A program made the translations under genes and the position numbers. From Acetobacter sicerae (GTDB lineage Bacteria; Pseudomonadota; Alphaproteobacteria; Acetobacterales; Acetobacteraceae), in the NCBI RefSeq assembly GCF_011516765.1, contig NZ_JAAABN010000021.1, forward strand, positions 1 through 36,337: a stretch of DNA of 36,337 nt, written 5' to 3'. This document shows, piece after piece, positions 6,657 to 14,847 of this stretch. The notes below the pieces were generated by a model, which made no database searches, was not told the origin of the DNA, and saw only the letters and a list, made by a program, of their open reading frames with translations. Numbering within the stretch: position 1 is the first letter of the stretch; each line of letters opens with the position of its first letter.

Positions 6657-7220
6657 TCATTGCGCCTGAGCGGGCTGATTCCCCATCTGCTGCAGCAATG
6701 CCCTTACGGCGTCAGGGTTCTTTTGCAAGAGAGACACATTGCGTGGATTGAGCCGGGGCGCATCCTTGGCGTCAGCCGTATGAGACGTCACCGCATACGT
6801 AATGCCGAAGGACGTGAGACCCATGACAAACTGGCGGGCCGTAAAACCCTGTGATTTGAGAACCGGCTGAATGCCCTGCACCGATTCAACACGCCTGATC
6901 GTATCATCCAGAGAAATATGTCCCTCCGGCGGAGGCGGCTGCAAACCCGCATCCTGCAACGCCTGCAGGGTCGTGATCATCCGTGGCAGAAAATCATCCG
7001 GCAACTGATACGAGGCAGCGACCTGCACATCCTTGCGCATTGCCGCCATTTGCGCCGCGTCCGGTGCGGGAGGCTGCTGAAAATCGCCTGATTGCTGGCC
7101 TTCCTGTGGTTGGCCTGAATAAACCTGCTGAGCTCTGGTTTCCGTGCTGGCAGTGAGCGCAACCGCCGCTGACAGCAGAAAAACAGACCCAATTGTCCTG
7201 AGCGAATAGCGTCGTTCCAT
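6657..7220 (-). CDS. Secreted hypothetical protein
   Basis: A 187-residue protein with an N-terminal signal peptide (SVFLLSAAVALTASTETRA, then QQ), so it is probably periplasmic. The mature part has a Gln/Pro-rich low-complexity stretch (GQQSGDFQQPPAPDAA). A helical domain follows (MRKDVQVAASYQLPDDFLPRM and onward). It ends with a region that keeps a conserved look (SQGFTARQFVMGLTSFGI). I do not recognise a named family. Start at ATG 7220 places the signal peptide at the N-terminus. An upstream extension to 7295 is open but would bury it. It is the only gene between the tRNA and the permease and seems to be transcribed alone. Confidence 0.75.
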   Translation of the reverse strand: MERRYSLRTIGSVFLLSAAVALTASTETRAQQVYSGQPQEGQQSGDFQQPPAPDAAQMAAMRKDVQVAASYQLPDDFLPRMITTLQALQDAGLQPPPPEGHISLDDTIRRVESVQGIQPVLKSQGFTARQFVMGLTSFGITYAVTSHTADAKDAPRLNPRNVSLLQKNPDAVRALLQQMGNQPAQAQ

Positions 7221-7387
7221 CACGTTCCATCTCTTCCTGTAAGCTTCAGCTTCCAGCGATAGCCATGCTTCGAGACATGACGTCCGCACCAACATAGCAG
7301 AACCTTATTGACCGATCATGGCACGGATACGTCATTCCCAAAATCGCTGATGATAAAATCCTCACCCGCGAAAGCACGCAGCCGGAC

Positions 7388-8737
7388 CTACTTTTCGCGT
7401 CCCGCCGCATACCACCAGCCCGCGACAAGAAATCCGACATAATATCCAATATCGGCGCCCCCCAGCCAGCGAGCAACCGGTCCCGTGTAAAGCGAACTTG
7501 TGGAAAACAGCAGCACAGTCAGCACTGAAGTCACCACAAAAATTGTCGCCCCACGTTTCCACCCGGCAGGCGGTCGTAATACCTGCCCATATACCGCCCG
7601 TGCTGCCGAATGACCGCCTGTGAGATACCAGTCCGCCAGTACGATCCCGCACCACGGTGCGATCCAGTACATCGTCACCAGAAGATAATCCGTATAAAGC
7701 GTCGCATACCGCCCCGCCCCGGCAACCGCCAGCACGTATCCAAGACTGGCCGTGATGATCGCCGCCGCGACGCGTGGCACATGGATCCCCGCCGAGATCA
7801 GACTGTAACTCGCCGTATTATCGTTGAACGAGTTCCCGGCAATCGACGACAGCGCAATCGCAGCGAGCGCCAATGGCCCAAGCGGCCCCATGGCGTGCTG
7901 CAAACTTGCAATCACTGCCGTCGGGGAAGGCTCGGCGATGCTCGCCGCCGTGAGAAGACCCAGGATCTGGAACGGCACGGCCGACAGCAGCAGCCCCGAC
8001 AGAGCAAGCGCCACCACCCGCTTCGGATCCGAGTTCGCTGGCAGATAGCGGGTGTAATCCGAGGAATAGGTCGCCCAGGACAGGTTGAAACTGACCAGTA
8101 TCCCGACCGCCAGCAGAAACGTCGCCAGCCCGACCGGATGCGTCACCTGCACGACACCGCCTCCCCTCACCGCAAACGTCACGCCGATGATCGCAAACAC
8201 GACCAGCAACATACCGCCGAGATATTTCTGGAGCGCCTGCACAACGTGATGGCCATAGATGGACGCCACCATCTGAATCGACGCCAGCACACCCAGCGCC
8301 AACCAGAATGGCGTCGGCACACCCGCCAGCATCAACAGACTGACCAGCGCCGCCGCCGCCGGCACATTGTTCACCGCGTCCCATCCGACGCAGTAAATCC
8401 AGTTCAGAAAAGACGGCGGACGAACGCCGATTGTCCCCAACGCCATGCGTGAGGCTTCCATCTGGGTCAGACCCGTCGCCGGACCGATCGCCGCCGCCAG
8501 CGCCACAGGCAGGGCGCCCACGACATTGCCTATCAGAATGGCCAGCAAGCCCATCCTGAAATCCAGTCCAAGACTGACCAGCAGCGCGCCGGTCACCCAC
8601 CCGCCGGGACCAAGATTCGGCGAGAAATGACTCCAGAAAACCCGGTCCATCGCCATCGTCTTGCGCGCGGCGGGCACGGGCTGACAGACGGACGCCGCCG
8701 AAAGGTCTTCCATCAGGCCAGACGGTTCAGACGACAT
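7388..8737 (-). CDS. NCS1-family purine/cytosine-type permease
   Basis: A 449-residue inner-membrane transporter with about 12 hydrophobic segments, of the nucleobase:cation symporter-1 family (CodB-like). Typical features are the N-terminal WSHFSPNLGPGGWVTGALL and GNVVGALPVALAAAIGPATGL, followed by SRMALGTIGVRPPSFLNWIY and GWDAVNN in the third segment region. NLSWATYSSDYTRYLP carries the central conserved Asp-Tyr-x-Arg-Tyr element. The family moves cytosine, purines, hydantoins or related compounds; the substrate here cannot be read. ATG 8737 is preferred over GTG 8746 because GGAG lies eight bases upstream. It starts 48 bases after the SDR gene on the same strand, so the two are probably co-transcribed. 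Confidence 0.85.
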   Translation of the reverse strand: MSSEPSGLMEDLSAASVCQPVPAARKTMAMDRVFWSHFSPNLGPGGWVTGALLVSLGLDFRMGLLAILIGNVVGALPVALAAAIGPATGLTQMEASRMALGTIGVRPPSFLNWIYCVGWDAVNNVPAAAALVSLLMLAGVPTPFWLALGVLASIQMVASIYGHHVVQALQKYLGGMLLVVFAIIGVTFAVRGGGVVQVTHPVGLATFLLAVGILVSFNLSWATYSSDYTRYLPANSDPKRVVALALSGLLLSAVPFQILGLLTAASIAEPSPTAVIASLQHAMGPLGPLALAAIALSSIAGNSFNDNTASYSLISAGIHVPRVAAAIITASLGYVLAVAGAGRYATLYTDYLLVTMYWIAPWCGIVLADWYLTGGHSAARAVYGQVLRPPAGWKRGATIFVVTSVLTVLLFSTSSLYTGPVARWLGGADIGYYVGFLVAGWWYAAGREK

Positions 8738-8785
8738 TCTCAACACTCCGAATCACAATGACACCACGACAGGTGTTGAAAACAG

Positions 8786-9625
8786 CTATCTGTCTGAAGA
8801 TTTCTGCACGACCGGCATACTGCCCGCAGCGCCCGTCGGCTGGTTCTGATAATACCGCTCCGACAGGCCGATCGGCAGCAGATCCATCAGACGCGACCCC
8901 GCAGCAATCCAGCGAGGGAACGTGATCCGCCGCCTGTTTTTTTCCAGCCCCGCCATGATCCGCTCCACCGCCTCGGCTGTCTGCACAAGGCCGGGCATCG
9001 CGAATTCGTTCGTCGCCACCATCGGCGTGTTGATGAAACCACAGACCACCGAACTGAGCAGAATACCATCCTGCTTCAGATTGCCCCCCGTCGCCACCAT
9101 GAAGCGATCGACCGCCGCCTTGGTTGCGCAATAGGATGGTGTGCCGGGAAAGGAGACCAGTCCGGCAATCGAGGAGATCGCCGCGATCCGACCACGGAAA
9201 CCGTCAGACGCCACCGGCTGACGGCGCATCACGTCAATGGCGGGGAAAATCGTATTGAGAACGCCATTCACATTAACGTCCACCATACGCCGCACCTGAT
9301 ACTCGGATTCGGATGGCGCTCCTTTTTCACCGGGCTGGTCATGGACCCCGCCAGTGATCCCCGCACAGGCCAGCACCACATCAAGCGATTCACCTGATGA
9401 ACCGATGCCTTCAATCACGCTTCGCATTGCCGGAGCATCCGTGACATCCAGTGCGTGGACAAAGACCTGCGCTCCCAGTGCTTCCGTGCGGGAAGCCGTG
9501 TCTTTCAGCCGATTTTCGTTGCAATCAATGAGATGGAGCGTAACCCCCGGACGGGCGGCACGCAGGGCGAAACCACGGCCGAGCCCTGAGGCGGCTCCCG
9601 TGATGAGAAGAGAATCCTGTTTCAT
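8786..9625 (-). CDS. Short-chain dehydrogenase/reductase (SDR)
   Basis: A 279-residue NAD(P)-dependent oxidoreductase of the classical SDR family. The cofactor motif TGAASGLGRG is at residues 9-18, the acidic VTLHLIDCNE region suggests NAD preference, and LACAGITGG is the NAG-equivalent motif. Catalytic Ser is in AAISSIAGLVSFPG and the YxxxK pair is in SYCATKAAV. The C-terminus carries an extra segment (FPRWIAAGSRLMDLLPIGL) like SDRs annotated for acyl or sterol-type substrates; the true substrate is unknown. It is the first gene of a two-gene unit with the NCS1 permease and diverges from gmk, sharing an 86-bp intergenic region. Confidence 0.85.
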   Translation of the reverse strand: MKQDSLLITGAASGLGRGFALRAARPGVTLHLIDCNENRLKDTASRTEALGAQVFVHALDVTDAPAMRSVIEGIGSSGESLDVVLACAGITGGVHDQPGEKGAPSESEYQVRRMVDVNVNGVLNTIFPAIDVMRRQPVASDGFRGRIAAISSIAGLVSFPGTPSYCATKAAVDRFMVATGGNLKQDGILLSSVVCGFINTPMVATNEFAMPGLVQTAEAVERIMAGLEKNRRRITFPRWIAAGSRLMDLLPIGLSERYYQNQPTGAAGSMPVVQKSSDR

Positions 9626-9667
9626 AGTCGCCCCATTAAGAACCTGCTGCTAAAAGGTCGCAACCGT

Positions 9668-9710
9668 CCTCCCGAAACAATCGGGAGAAACGTTCGATAC
9701 GGCAGGGAGG
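9668..9710 (+). promoter_or_regulatory. Possible alternative hairpins over the gmk ribosome site
   Basis: CTCCCGA (9669-9675) and TCGGGAG (9681-9687) form a perfect 7-bp hairpin with a 5-base loop in the gmk leader. The same left arm, CCTCCC (9668-9673), is exactly complementary to GGGAGG (9705-9710), the ribosome site just before gmk. The two pairings exclude each other. A role in translation control is an inference. Confidence 0.35.
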
Positions 9711-9711
9711 C

Positions 9712-10374
9712 ATGAACGCCGATATGACACGCACCGGAACGACCGTCCCGTCGCCCATCACGCGGCGAGGCGTCTGCCTTGTCATTTCCGCCCCGTCCGG
9801 CGCCGGAAAATCCACCATCGCCAATGCCTTGCGCGCCGCCGACCCCCGCGTGAAACACTCCGTCTCCATCACCACCCGCGCCCCGCGCCCCGGTGAAACG
9901 GACGGTGTTCATTATCATTTCCGCTCCATGGAACAGTTCAAGGAAATGGCCGATCAGGGCGAACTGCTGGAATGGGCGTCCGTATTTGGACGGGGCTACG
10001 GCACGCCGCGCGCCCCCGTGGAAGCCGCTCTTTCCGCAGGGCAGGACATGGTGTTCGACATCGACTGGCAGGGTCATCGCCAGATCCGGACCGCGCTGCC
10101 CGATGATGTGGTGAGCCTCTTTGTCCTGCCCCCTTCCCTCGCCGAACTGGAACGCCGCCTGACAGGCCGCGCCTCCGATGCGCCAGAGGAAATCAGGAAG
10201 CGCATGGATGCGGCGCTCGACGAGATTTCCCACTGGGAAGAATTCGACCATGTGATCGTCAACGCGGAACTTGACCGCGCCATCGCGGAAACACAGGCCG
10301 TGCTGAACGCCGCCCGCCTCCGCACCACACGCCAGACCGGTCTGGCGGATTTTGTCGCCAGCTTCTGGGGCTGA
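9712..10374 (+). CDS. gmk: Guanylate kinase
   Basis: Guanylate kinase phosphorylates GMP to GDP using ATP and is essential for nucleotide supply. The 220-residue protein has the P-loop ISAPSGAGKST at about residues 25-35. The GMP-binding segment is SVSITTRAPRPGETDGVHYHF, with FGRGYGTPRAPVE standing for the usual YGT element. DIDWQGHRQIR matches the conserved D(I/V)QGA region, and the lid segment is RLTGRASDAPEEIRKRM. ATG 9712 lies only one base from GGGAGG. ATG 9724 (MTRTG...) is 13 bases away. The start is therefore uncertain by four residues. hldE begins eight bases after the stop, so the two are likely one transcript. Confidence 0.95.
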   Translation: MNADMTRTGTTVPSPITRRGVCLVISAPSGAGKSTIANALRAADPRVKHSVSITTRAPRPGETDGVHYHFRSMEQFKEMADQGELLEWASVFGRGYGTPRAPVEAALSAGQDMVFDIDWQGHRQIRTALPDDVVSLFVLPPSLAELERRLTGRASDAPEEIRKRMDAALDEISHWEEFDHVIVNAELDRAIAETQAVLNAARLRTTRQTGLADFVASFWG

Positions 10375-10382
10375 CGCGCATC

Positions 10383-11819
10383 ATGGATTTCTCGAACATC
10401 ACCGTTCTCTGTGTCGGCGACGTCATGCTTGACCGGTTCGTCTATGGCGAGATGGAGCGGATTTCACCGGAAGCCCCGGTTCCGGTCCTACTGCTGAAGG
10501 AACGGCGCGAAATGCCGGGCGGCGCAGGCAATGTCGCCAGCAACATCATCTCCCTCGGCGGTCAGGCCATCCTGATCGGACTGGTGGGCGAAGATGAGGC
10601 TGCCGTCATTCTCCGCAATGCCCTGCGTCTCCGCACGGGTGTTTCCGAAATGCTGGTCGCCAGCCCCAAGCGCCCGACGATCTGCAAGACCCGCTTCATC
10701 GCCTCCCACCAGCAGGTCGTGAGAGCCGACGAGGAAAGCCGGCAGAAGCTGCAACCCGAAGAAGCCGAGTTGCTCTGCCGCGCCATCGACGCAAGGCTGG
10801 ATGAGGCGGACGTCGTCATTCTCTCCGACTATGGCAAAGGTGTTTGCGACAGCATGGTTGTCCGGCATCTGATCGGGGAAGCGCGTCTGAAAAACATTCC
10901 TGTCTTCGTTGATCCGAAAACGTCTGACTTCCGGCATTATCGCGGCGCCACCTGCATCACTCCCAACGCCAAGGAACTGATCGCAGCGTCCGGCATTTCC
11001 GGCACGGATGACGCCAGCGTGGAGCGCGCCGCCCGCAAGGTGATGGCGGAAGCGGAAGCCGACGTTATTCTCGCCACCCGTTCGGAAAAAGGCATGATGC
11101 TGGTTCCGGCGCACGGAGAGGCTGAAACTGTCCCGGCCCGGGCACGGGAGGTCTTCGACGTCTCCGGCGCAGGCGACACCGTGATCGCCACCATGGCGCT
11201 AGCTGTCGGGTCCGGCATGTCTTTCGGCCAGTCCATGCGCGTCGCCAATGCTGCGGCGGGTGTGGTGGTCGCCAAACTGGGCACAGCCACCGCTGATCTT
11301 GGCGAAGTAACCCGTGAGTTGCAGGCCCAGAGTTCGTCCATTGATTCACCGCATCTGCTGACGTTGAACGAAGCCAGACGACAGGTTGAGGAATGGCAGT
11401 CACAGGGCCTGACCGTCGGCTTCACCAATGGCTGCTTCGACATTCTGCATCCTGGCCACATCAGTCTTCTGGCGGCGGCGCGGGCGGAATGTGACCGACT
11501 GATCGTGGCGCTGAACGATGATGACAGCATCAGGCGTCTGAAAGGCGAAAAACGGCCAATCAACACCCTCGCCAATCGGGCCGCCGTAATGGCCGCCGTC
11601 CGGTATGTCGATGCCGTTGTGGCGTTCTCCGAAGATACGCCGCTGGAAATCCTCACGGTCCTGTTGCCCGATGTTCTTGTGAAAGGCTCTGATTACAGGC
11701 CGGAGGATGTCGTCGGGGCGAGAGAGATTATCGACAATGGCGGCCGTTTGTTCCTTGCCGACCTACAGGCTGGCCATTCGACCACCGCCACGATCGGGCG
11801 TATTCTGACAGCAGAATAA
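10383..11819 (+). CDS. hldE: Bifunctional heptose-7-phosphate kinase / heptose-1-phosphate adenylyltransferase
   Basis: HldE makes ADP-heptose for the LPS inner core. The N-terminal ribokinase-type domain (about residues 1-320) phosphorylates D-glycero-beta-D-manno-heptose 7-phosphate. It shows VGDVMLDRFVYG, MPGGAGNVASN, the VFVDPKTSDF segment and the catalytic DVSGAGDTVIA. The C-terminal nucleotidyltransferase domain (from about 340) attaches AMP. It shows GFTNGCFDILHPGHISLL with the HxGH signature, LNDDDSIRRLKG and VLVKGSDYRPEDVVG. Both halves look complete, and the 478-residue length fits the usual HldE. It follows gmk by eight bases. Confidence 0.95.
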   Translation: MDFSNITVLCVGDVMLDRFVYGEMERISPEAPVPVLLLKERREMPGGAGNVASNIISLGGQAILIGLVGEDEAAVILRNALRLRTGVSEMLVASPKRPTICKTRFIASHQQVVRADEESRQKLQPEEAELLCRAIDARLDEADVVILSDYGKGVCDSMVVRHLIGEARLKNIPVFVDPKTSDFRHYRGATCITPNAKELIAASGISGTDDASVERAARKVMAEAEADVILATRSEKGMMLVPAHGEAETVPARAREVFDVSGAGDTVIATMALAVGSGMSFGQSMRVANAAAGVVVAKLGTATADLGEVTRELQAQSSSIDSPHLLTLNEARRQVEEWQSQGLTVGFTNGCFDILHPGHISLLAAARAECDRLIVALNDDDSIRRLKGEKRPINTLANRAAVMAAVRYVDAVVAFSEDTPLEILTVLLPDVLVKGSDYRPEDVVGAREIIDNGGRLFLADLQAGHSTTATIGRILTAE

Positions 11820-12235
11820 TCCCTTTCTTCCGCAGTCAGGGTTCCTCTGGTCCATCACAGATGAGTGTTTCTCAACCTGTGAGTGAGACCGCATGACATC
11901 GTGACACACCGAACCCGTTGCTCGTGAACGTGGGACGAATGTGGCTGGCTGATTATTCTCACCCAAAATCCGCTCACCCGTCACGGCTGAATTTCAAGCC
12001 CGTTTTAGGCATCTGATCGTAAAATCGTACGAAATCACCGTTTTTTACCGGAAAAATGCGCCATAAAAGCGAGTTTAAACATGCATCTTGTTTGCATGTT
12101 TAAACTCGAAAGACACATTTCAGACCATTCCGAACAATCTCCAGCGATCAATGTGAAGTTCGATTATTACGATTTTACAACCAGAACACCGGGTGCATTA
12201 ATTCTTCCAAACAGCGCCGTCTGGAGAATATCCGA
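11820..12235. other. Intergenic region upstream of the alcohol dehydrogenase
   Basis: 416 bp without a gene. The first 200 bp show nothing clear. From about 12000 the DNA is more AT-rich and contains the perfect inverted repeat 12070-12108. A short plus-strand frame starting at 12081 overlaps the next gene out of frame and has no ribosome site. The promoter of the alcohol dehydrogenase should lie here, but I cannot place it with confidence. Confidence 0.5.
12070..12108. repeat. Perfect 16-bp inverted repeat, possible operator
   Basis: CGAGTTTAAACATGCA (12070-12085) is followed by seven bases and then its exact reverse complement (12093-12108). It lies 128 bp before the alcohol dehydrogenase start. 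No T-run follows and it sits about 250 bp after hldE, so an operator or stem-loop for the downstream gene is more likely than an hldE terminator. Each arm also contains the self-complementary words GTTTAAAC and TGCA or ATGCAT-type sequence. Confidence 0.6.
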
Positions 12236-13435
12236 ATGTCCGAACAAACCGCCTACTGGGGGTACCCCACCAACATTCTTCTGGCTTCAGGATGTTCCGC
12301 CGAAGCTGTGACATGGTGCGGCAAAGCCGGACGGAAGCGCCCTCTTGTCGTGACAGATCCGGGAGTGCGGGCACTTCCCTGGTTTGAAAAACTCACGACA
12401 ACACTGCGCGCCGCTTGCCCAGACCTCGTCATTTTCAGTGAAATTCACGCCAATCCGTCACTGGATGAAGCCAGAACTGGCGCAAAGTTTTTCAGAGACG
12501 GCGACCACGATTCCATTATCGCAATCGGCGGCGGAAGCGCCATTGACGCCGCCAAGGGCATCGCTCTTGCCTCCCAGAATCCTGACTACCTTGAACAGTT
12601 CGAATGGTCGCAGGCCATGGCGCAGTATCCGACGCTGGCCGATTATCCGAAAGCCGATCTGCCTCCGTTGATTGTCCTTCCGACAACCGCAGGCACGGGC
12701 TCGGAACTGAGCCGTGAGGCCGTGCTCGTTGACTCTGATCTGCATATCAAGAAAGTCATCACCCACGCAGAGCTTCTGGCGTTCTGTGTTCTGCTTGATC
12801 CTGATCTGACGGTCGGTCTTCCTCCCGGCCTGACGGCCATGACGGGCATGGACGCTCTCGTGCATCATATCGAAGCGCTCTGTTCGCCTCTCTTCCATCC
12901 CATGTCGGAAGGTATTGCACTGGAAGGCATCCGCCTTATTGCGCGACACCTGCCGAAGGCATTCACCGACGGAAGCGATCTGACAGCACGATCCGGCATG
13001 CTGACAGCCTCCGCCATGGCAGCGGTCGCGTTTCAGAAAGGGCTGGGTGGCGTGCATGCTCTGGCGCACCCGATCGGAGCGCGCTTCGGGACGCATCACG
13101 GCCTCCTGAACGCCATCCTTCTGCCCTACGTGCTGCGCGCCAACCGAAACGCCATCGAACCGCAGATGAACCGTCTGGCCCGCATCCTTGATCTGGATGG
13201 AACAGGGTTTGATGCGGTTGAAAGCTGGATTCTGTCACTCCGCAGGAACCTGAATGTGCCGCACGACCTGCATGCGGCCAGTCTGACCGAAGACGCTGCT
13301 GAATGGGTCGGACAGCAGGCGGTCGCCGATATTTCCTCTTCCGAGACCAATGCCCTGCCGCTGAACGCCGAACAGTATGCTGCGATCTATCGGGCCGCCG
13401 TTCGTGGCCGCCTGGAAGACGTGACGCCTTTTTAG
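12236..13435 (+). CDS. Iron-containing (group III) alcohol dehydrogenase
   Basis: A 399-residue NAD(P)-dependent alcohol dehydrogenase of the Fe-ADH family. The nucleotide-binding signature IIAIGGGSAIDAAKGIAL is near residue 95, and PLIVLPTTAGTGSELSREAV follows. Metal ligands can be placed at the Asp and His of GMDALVHHIEALCSP, at HALAHPIGARFG (His) and in THHGLLNAILLPYVL (His). Substrates range from ethanol and butanol to diols and lactaldehyde; which applies cannot be read here. The start ATG 12236 has GGAG ten bases upstream. It is a single-gene unit behind an unusual 16-bp inverted repeat, so regulated expression is likely. Confidence 0.9.
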   Translation: MSEQTAYWGYPTNILLASGCSAEAVTWCGKAGRKRPLVVTDPGVRALPWFEKLTTTLRAACPDLVIFSEIHANPSLDEARTGAKFFRDGDHDSIIAIGGGSAIDAAKGIALASQNPDYLEQFEWSQAMAQYPTLADYPKADLPPLIVLPTTAGTGSELSREAVLVDSDLHIKKVITHAELLAFCVLLDPDLTVGLPPGLTAMTGMDALVHHIEALCSPLFHPMSEGIALEGIRLIARHLPKAFTDGSDLTARSGMLTASAMAAVAFQKGLGGVHALAHPIGARFGTHHGLLNAILLPYVLRANRNAIEPQMNRLARILDLDGTGFDAVESWILSLRRNLNVPHDLHAASLTEDAAEWVGQQAVADISSSETNALPLNAEQYAAIYRAAVRGRLEDVTPF

Positions 13436-13501
13436 GGGGCAGTTTCACCGTCCCTGCATGTGACCACAGAACGGACGGCTCCGAGGCAGCCGCTTCCATC
13501 A

Positions 13502-13566
13502 TTATCCACAGATTCTGAGGATGGTTGTGTGAACAACCCTGTGGATAGCGGGTACAGATCTCCACA
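13502..13566. promoter_or_regulatory. Nested inverted repeat with DnaA-box-like ends
   Basis: TTATCCACA (13502-13510) is an exact match to the strong E. coli DnaA box. TGTGGATAG (13540-13548) is a near-perfect box in the opposite direction. Between them GGTTGT (13523-13528) and ACAACC (13533-13538) form an inner hairpin. A weaker box, ATCTCCACA, follows at 13558-13566. The segment sits between the alcohol dehydrogenase and cobD. Binding of DnaA is inferred from the motif only. Confidence 0.5.
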
Positions 13567-13693
13567 GGCAATGGGGATGAAGATGCTGCACGAAGAGAGC
13601 ATTTTGCAATCAGGAGGAATGCAGTAAAAAGCCGCCTTCCGTTCTCTCCAACAACCTATCATCCTACGTTTTTACTTGGGACAGAGTGCAGTC

Positions 13694-14686
13694 ATGCCGT
13701 TTTTTCCTCTCACTGCATTCGTGGCGACTCTGACTGAGGGCCTGTTTGGCTATCCAAAGCGGCTATATTCCGCCATACGGCACCCCGTCATGTGGCAGGG
13801 CGCATTGATCTCGATGCTTGGACGCCGCCTGAACCGTCCCACTTTTTCACGCCACAAAAGAATTGCAACCGGAGCCCTCGCCACCGGGATTCTGACTGCG
13901 GTTCCTGTCGGCCTTGCGACTCTGGCTGCGCGAAGCTTGCGCCACTCCCCAATAGCCTGCGGTCTTCTGGCGAGCAGTTGTCTGGCGCAGCGTTCCCTGC
14001 ACGAGCATGTCGAGGCTGTCGCACAGGCGCTTGAAGACAGGGGGCTATCAGAAGGACGACAGGCCGTTTCCATGATTGTCGGTCGTGACACCAGCGCTCT
14101 GGATGAAGCCGCTATCTGCCGCGCCACCATCGAGACGCTGGCGGAGAACTTCTCGGACGGAATTGTCGCTCCTGCTTTCTGGTGCGCTCTCGGCGGTCTG
14201 CCGGGAGCCGTGTTTTATAAAGCCGTCAATACGGCCGACAGCATGATCGGCCATCGCAACGAGCGCTATGAAGCGTTTGGCAAGACCGCCGCCCGACTGG
14301 ATGATCTCATCAATCTGCCTGCATCCCGCCTTTCCGCATTCTGGATTATTGCCGCAGCATTTTTCACAGGGCAGGACTGGAAAACGGCTTTCCGCACCAT
14401 CAGGCGCGACGCCCGTCATCACCGCTCACCCAATGCAGGCTGGCCCGAGGCGGCCATGGCCGGAGCCCTCGGCCTGTCGATCGGTGGTCCGCGTCTTTAC
14501 AACGGCACGCTCGCCAATGTGCGCTGGATCGGAGAGGGCCGTCAGGAGGCGACGCCTGCCGATATTCGCAGGGCTTTGGAATTGTATCGTGCAGCATGTG
14601 TTGTGCAGAGTGGTGCGCTGCTGGCGTTATTTTTCCACTTACACTGGTACAGAAAAAACAAATCCCGGAACCAGAAGCTTCATTAA
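13694..14686 (+). CDS. cobD: Adenosylcobinamide-phosphate synthase
   Basis: CobD/CbiB is a membrane enzyme that attaches the aminopropanol arm to cobyric acid in cobalamin biosynthesis. The 330-residue protein has hydrophobic segments near residues 60-85, 155-180 and 215-235. Family segments visible are SLHEHVEAVAQALE, VSMIVGRDTSALDEAAICRA, IETLAENFSDGIVAPAFWC, the KAVNTADSMIGHRNERYE core and GRLDD-like AARLDDLINLPASRL. HRSPNAGWPEAAMAGALG is also seen. ATG 13694 is preferred; TTG 13676 would add six residues. No other cobalamin gene is nearby, and I see no cobalamin riboswitch in the 258 bp upstream. The gene is therefore an isolated member of the pathway. Confidence 0.93.
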   Translation: MPFFPLTAFVATLTEGLFGYPKRLYSAIRHPVMWQGALISMLGRRLNRPTFSRHKRIATGALATGILTAVPVGLATLAARSLRHSPIACGLLASSCLAQRSLHEHVEAVAQALEDRGLSEGRQAVSMIVGRDTSALDEAAICRATIETLAENFSDGIVAPAFWCALGGLPGAVFYKAVNTADSMIGHRNERYEAFGKTAARLDDLINLPASRLSAFWIIAAAFFTGQDWKTAFRTIRRDARHHRSPNAGWPEAAMAGALGLSIGGPRLYNGTLANVRWIGEGRQEATPADIRRALELYRAACVVQSGALLALFFHLHWYRKNKSRNQKLH

Positions 14687-14847
14687 CAAACGGCTGCATC
14701 TCTTACAAAAACAACCGGTTTGAACAGACGAACGAGAAGGGCTGCCTCTGTGTGAAAACACACCAAGCCAATCCGTTTCTCAATGCAACGACTGCCTATT
14801 GCTGGGCACGCCACTCCTGTTCCAGACAAAAGCATTCGCCTTCTTCG

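Noticed and set aside
7610..8452. 280-residue Arg/His-rich plus frame
   Set aside because: Antisense shadow of the NCS1 permease; composition is typical of GC-rich shadows.
12081..12311. 76-residue frame upstream of the alcohol dehydrogenase
   Set aside because: Starts inside the inverted repeat, no ribosome site, overlaps the dehydrogenase out of frame.
13502..13566. Calling this oriC outright
   Set aside because: Only two good boxes, no AT-rich unwinding region and no usual origin-side gene such as hemE or parA beside it.
13436..13693. Cobalamin riboswitch before cobD
   Set aside because: I looked for the conserved B12-box type core and saw none; the region instead holds the DnaA-box-like inverted repeat.
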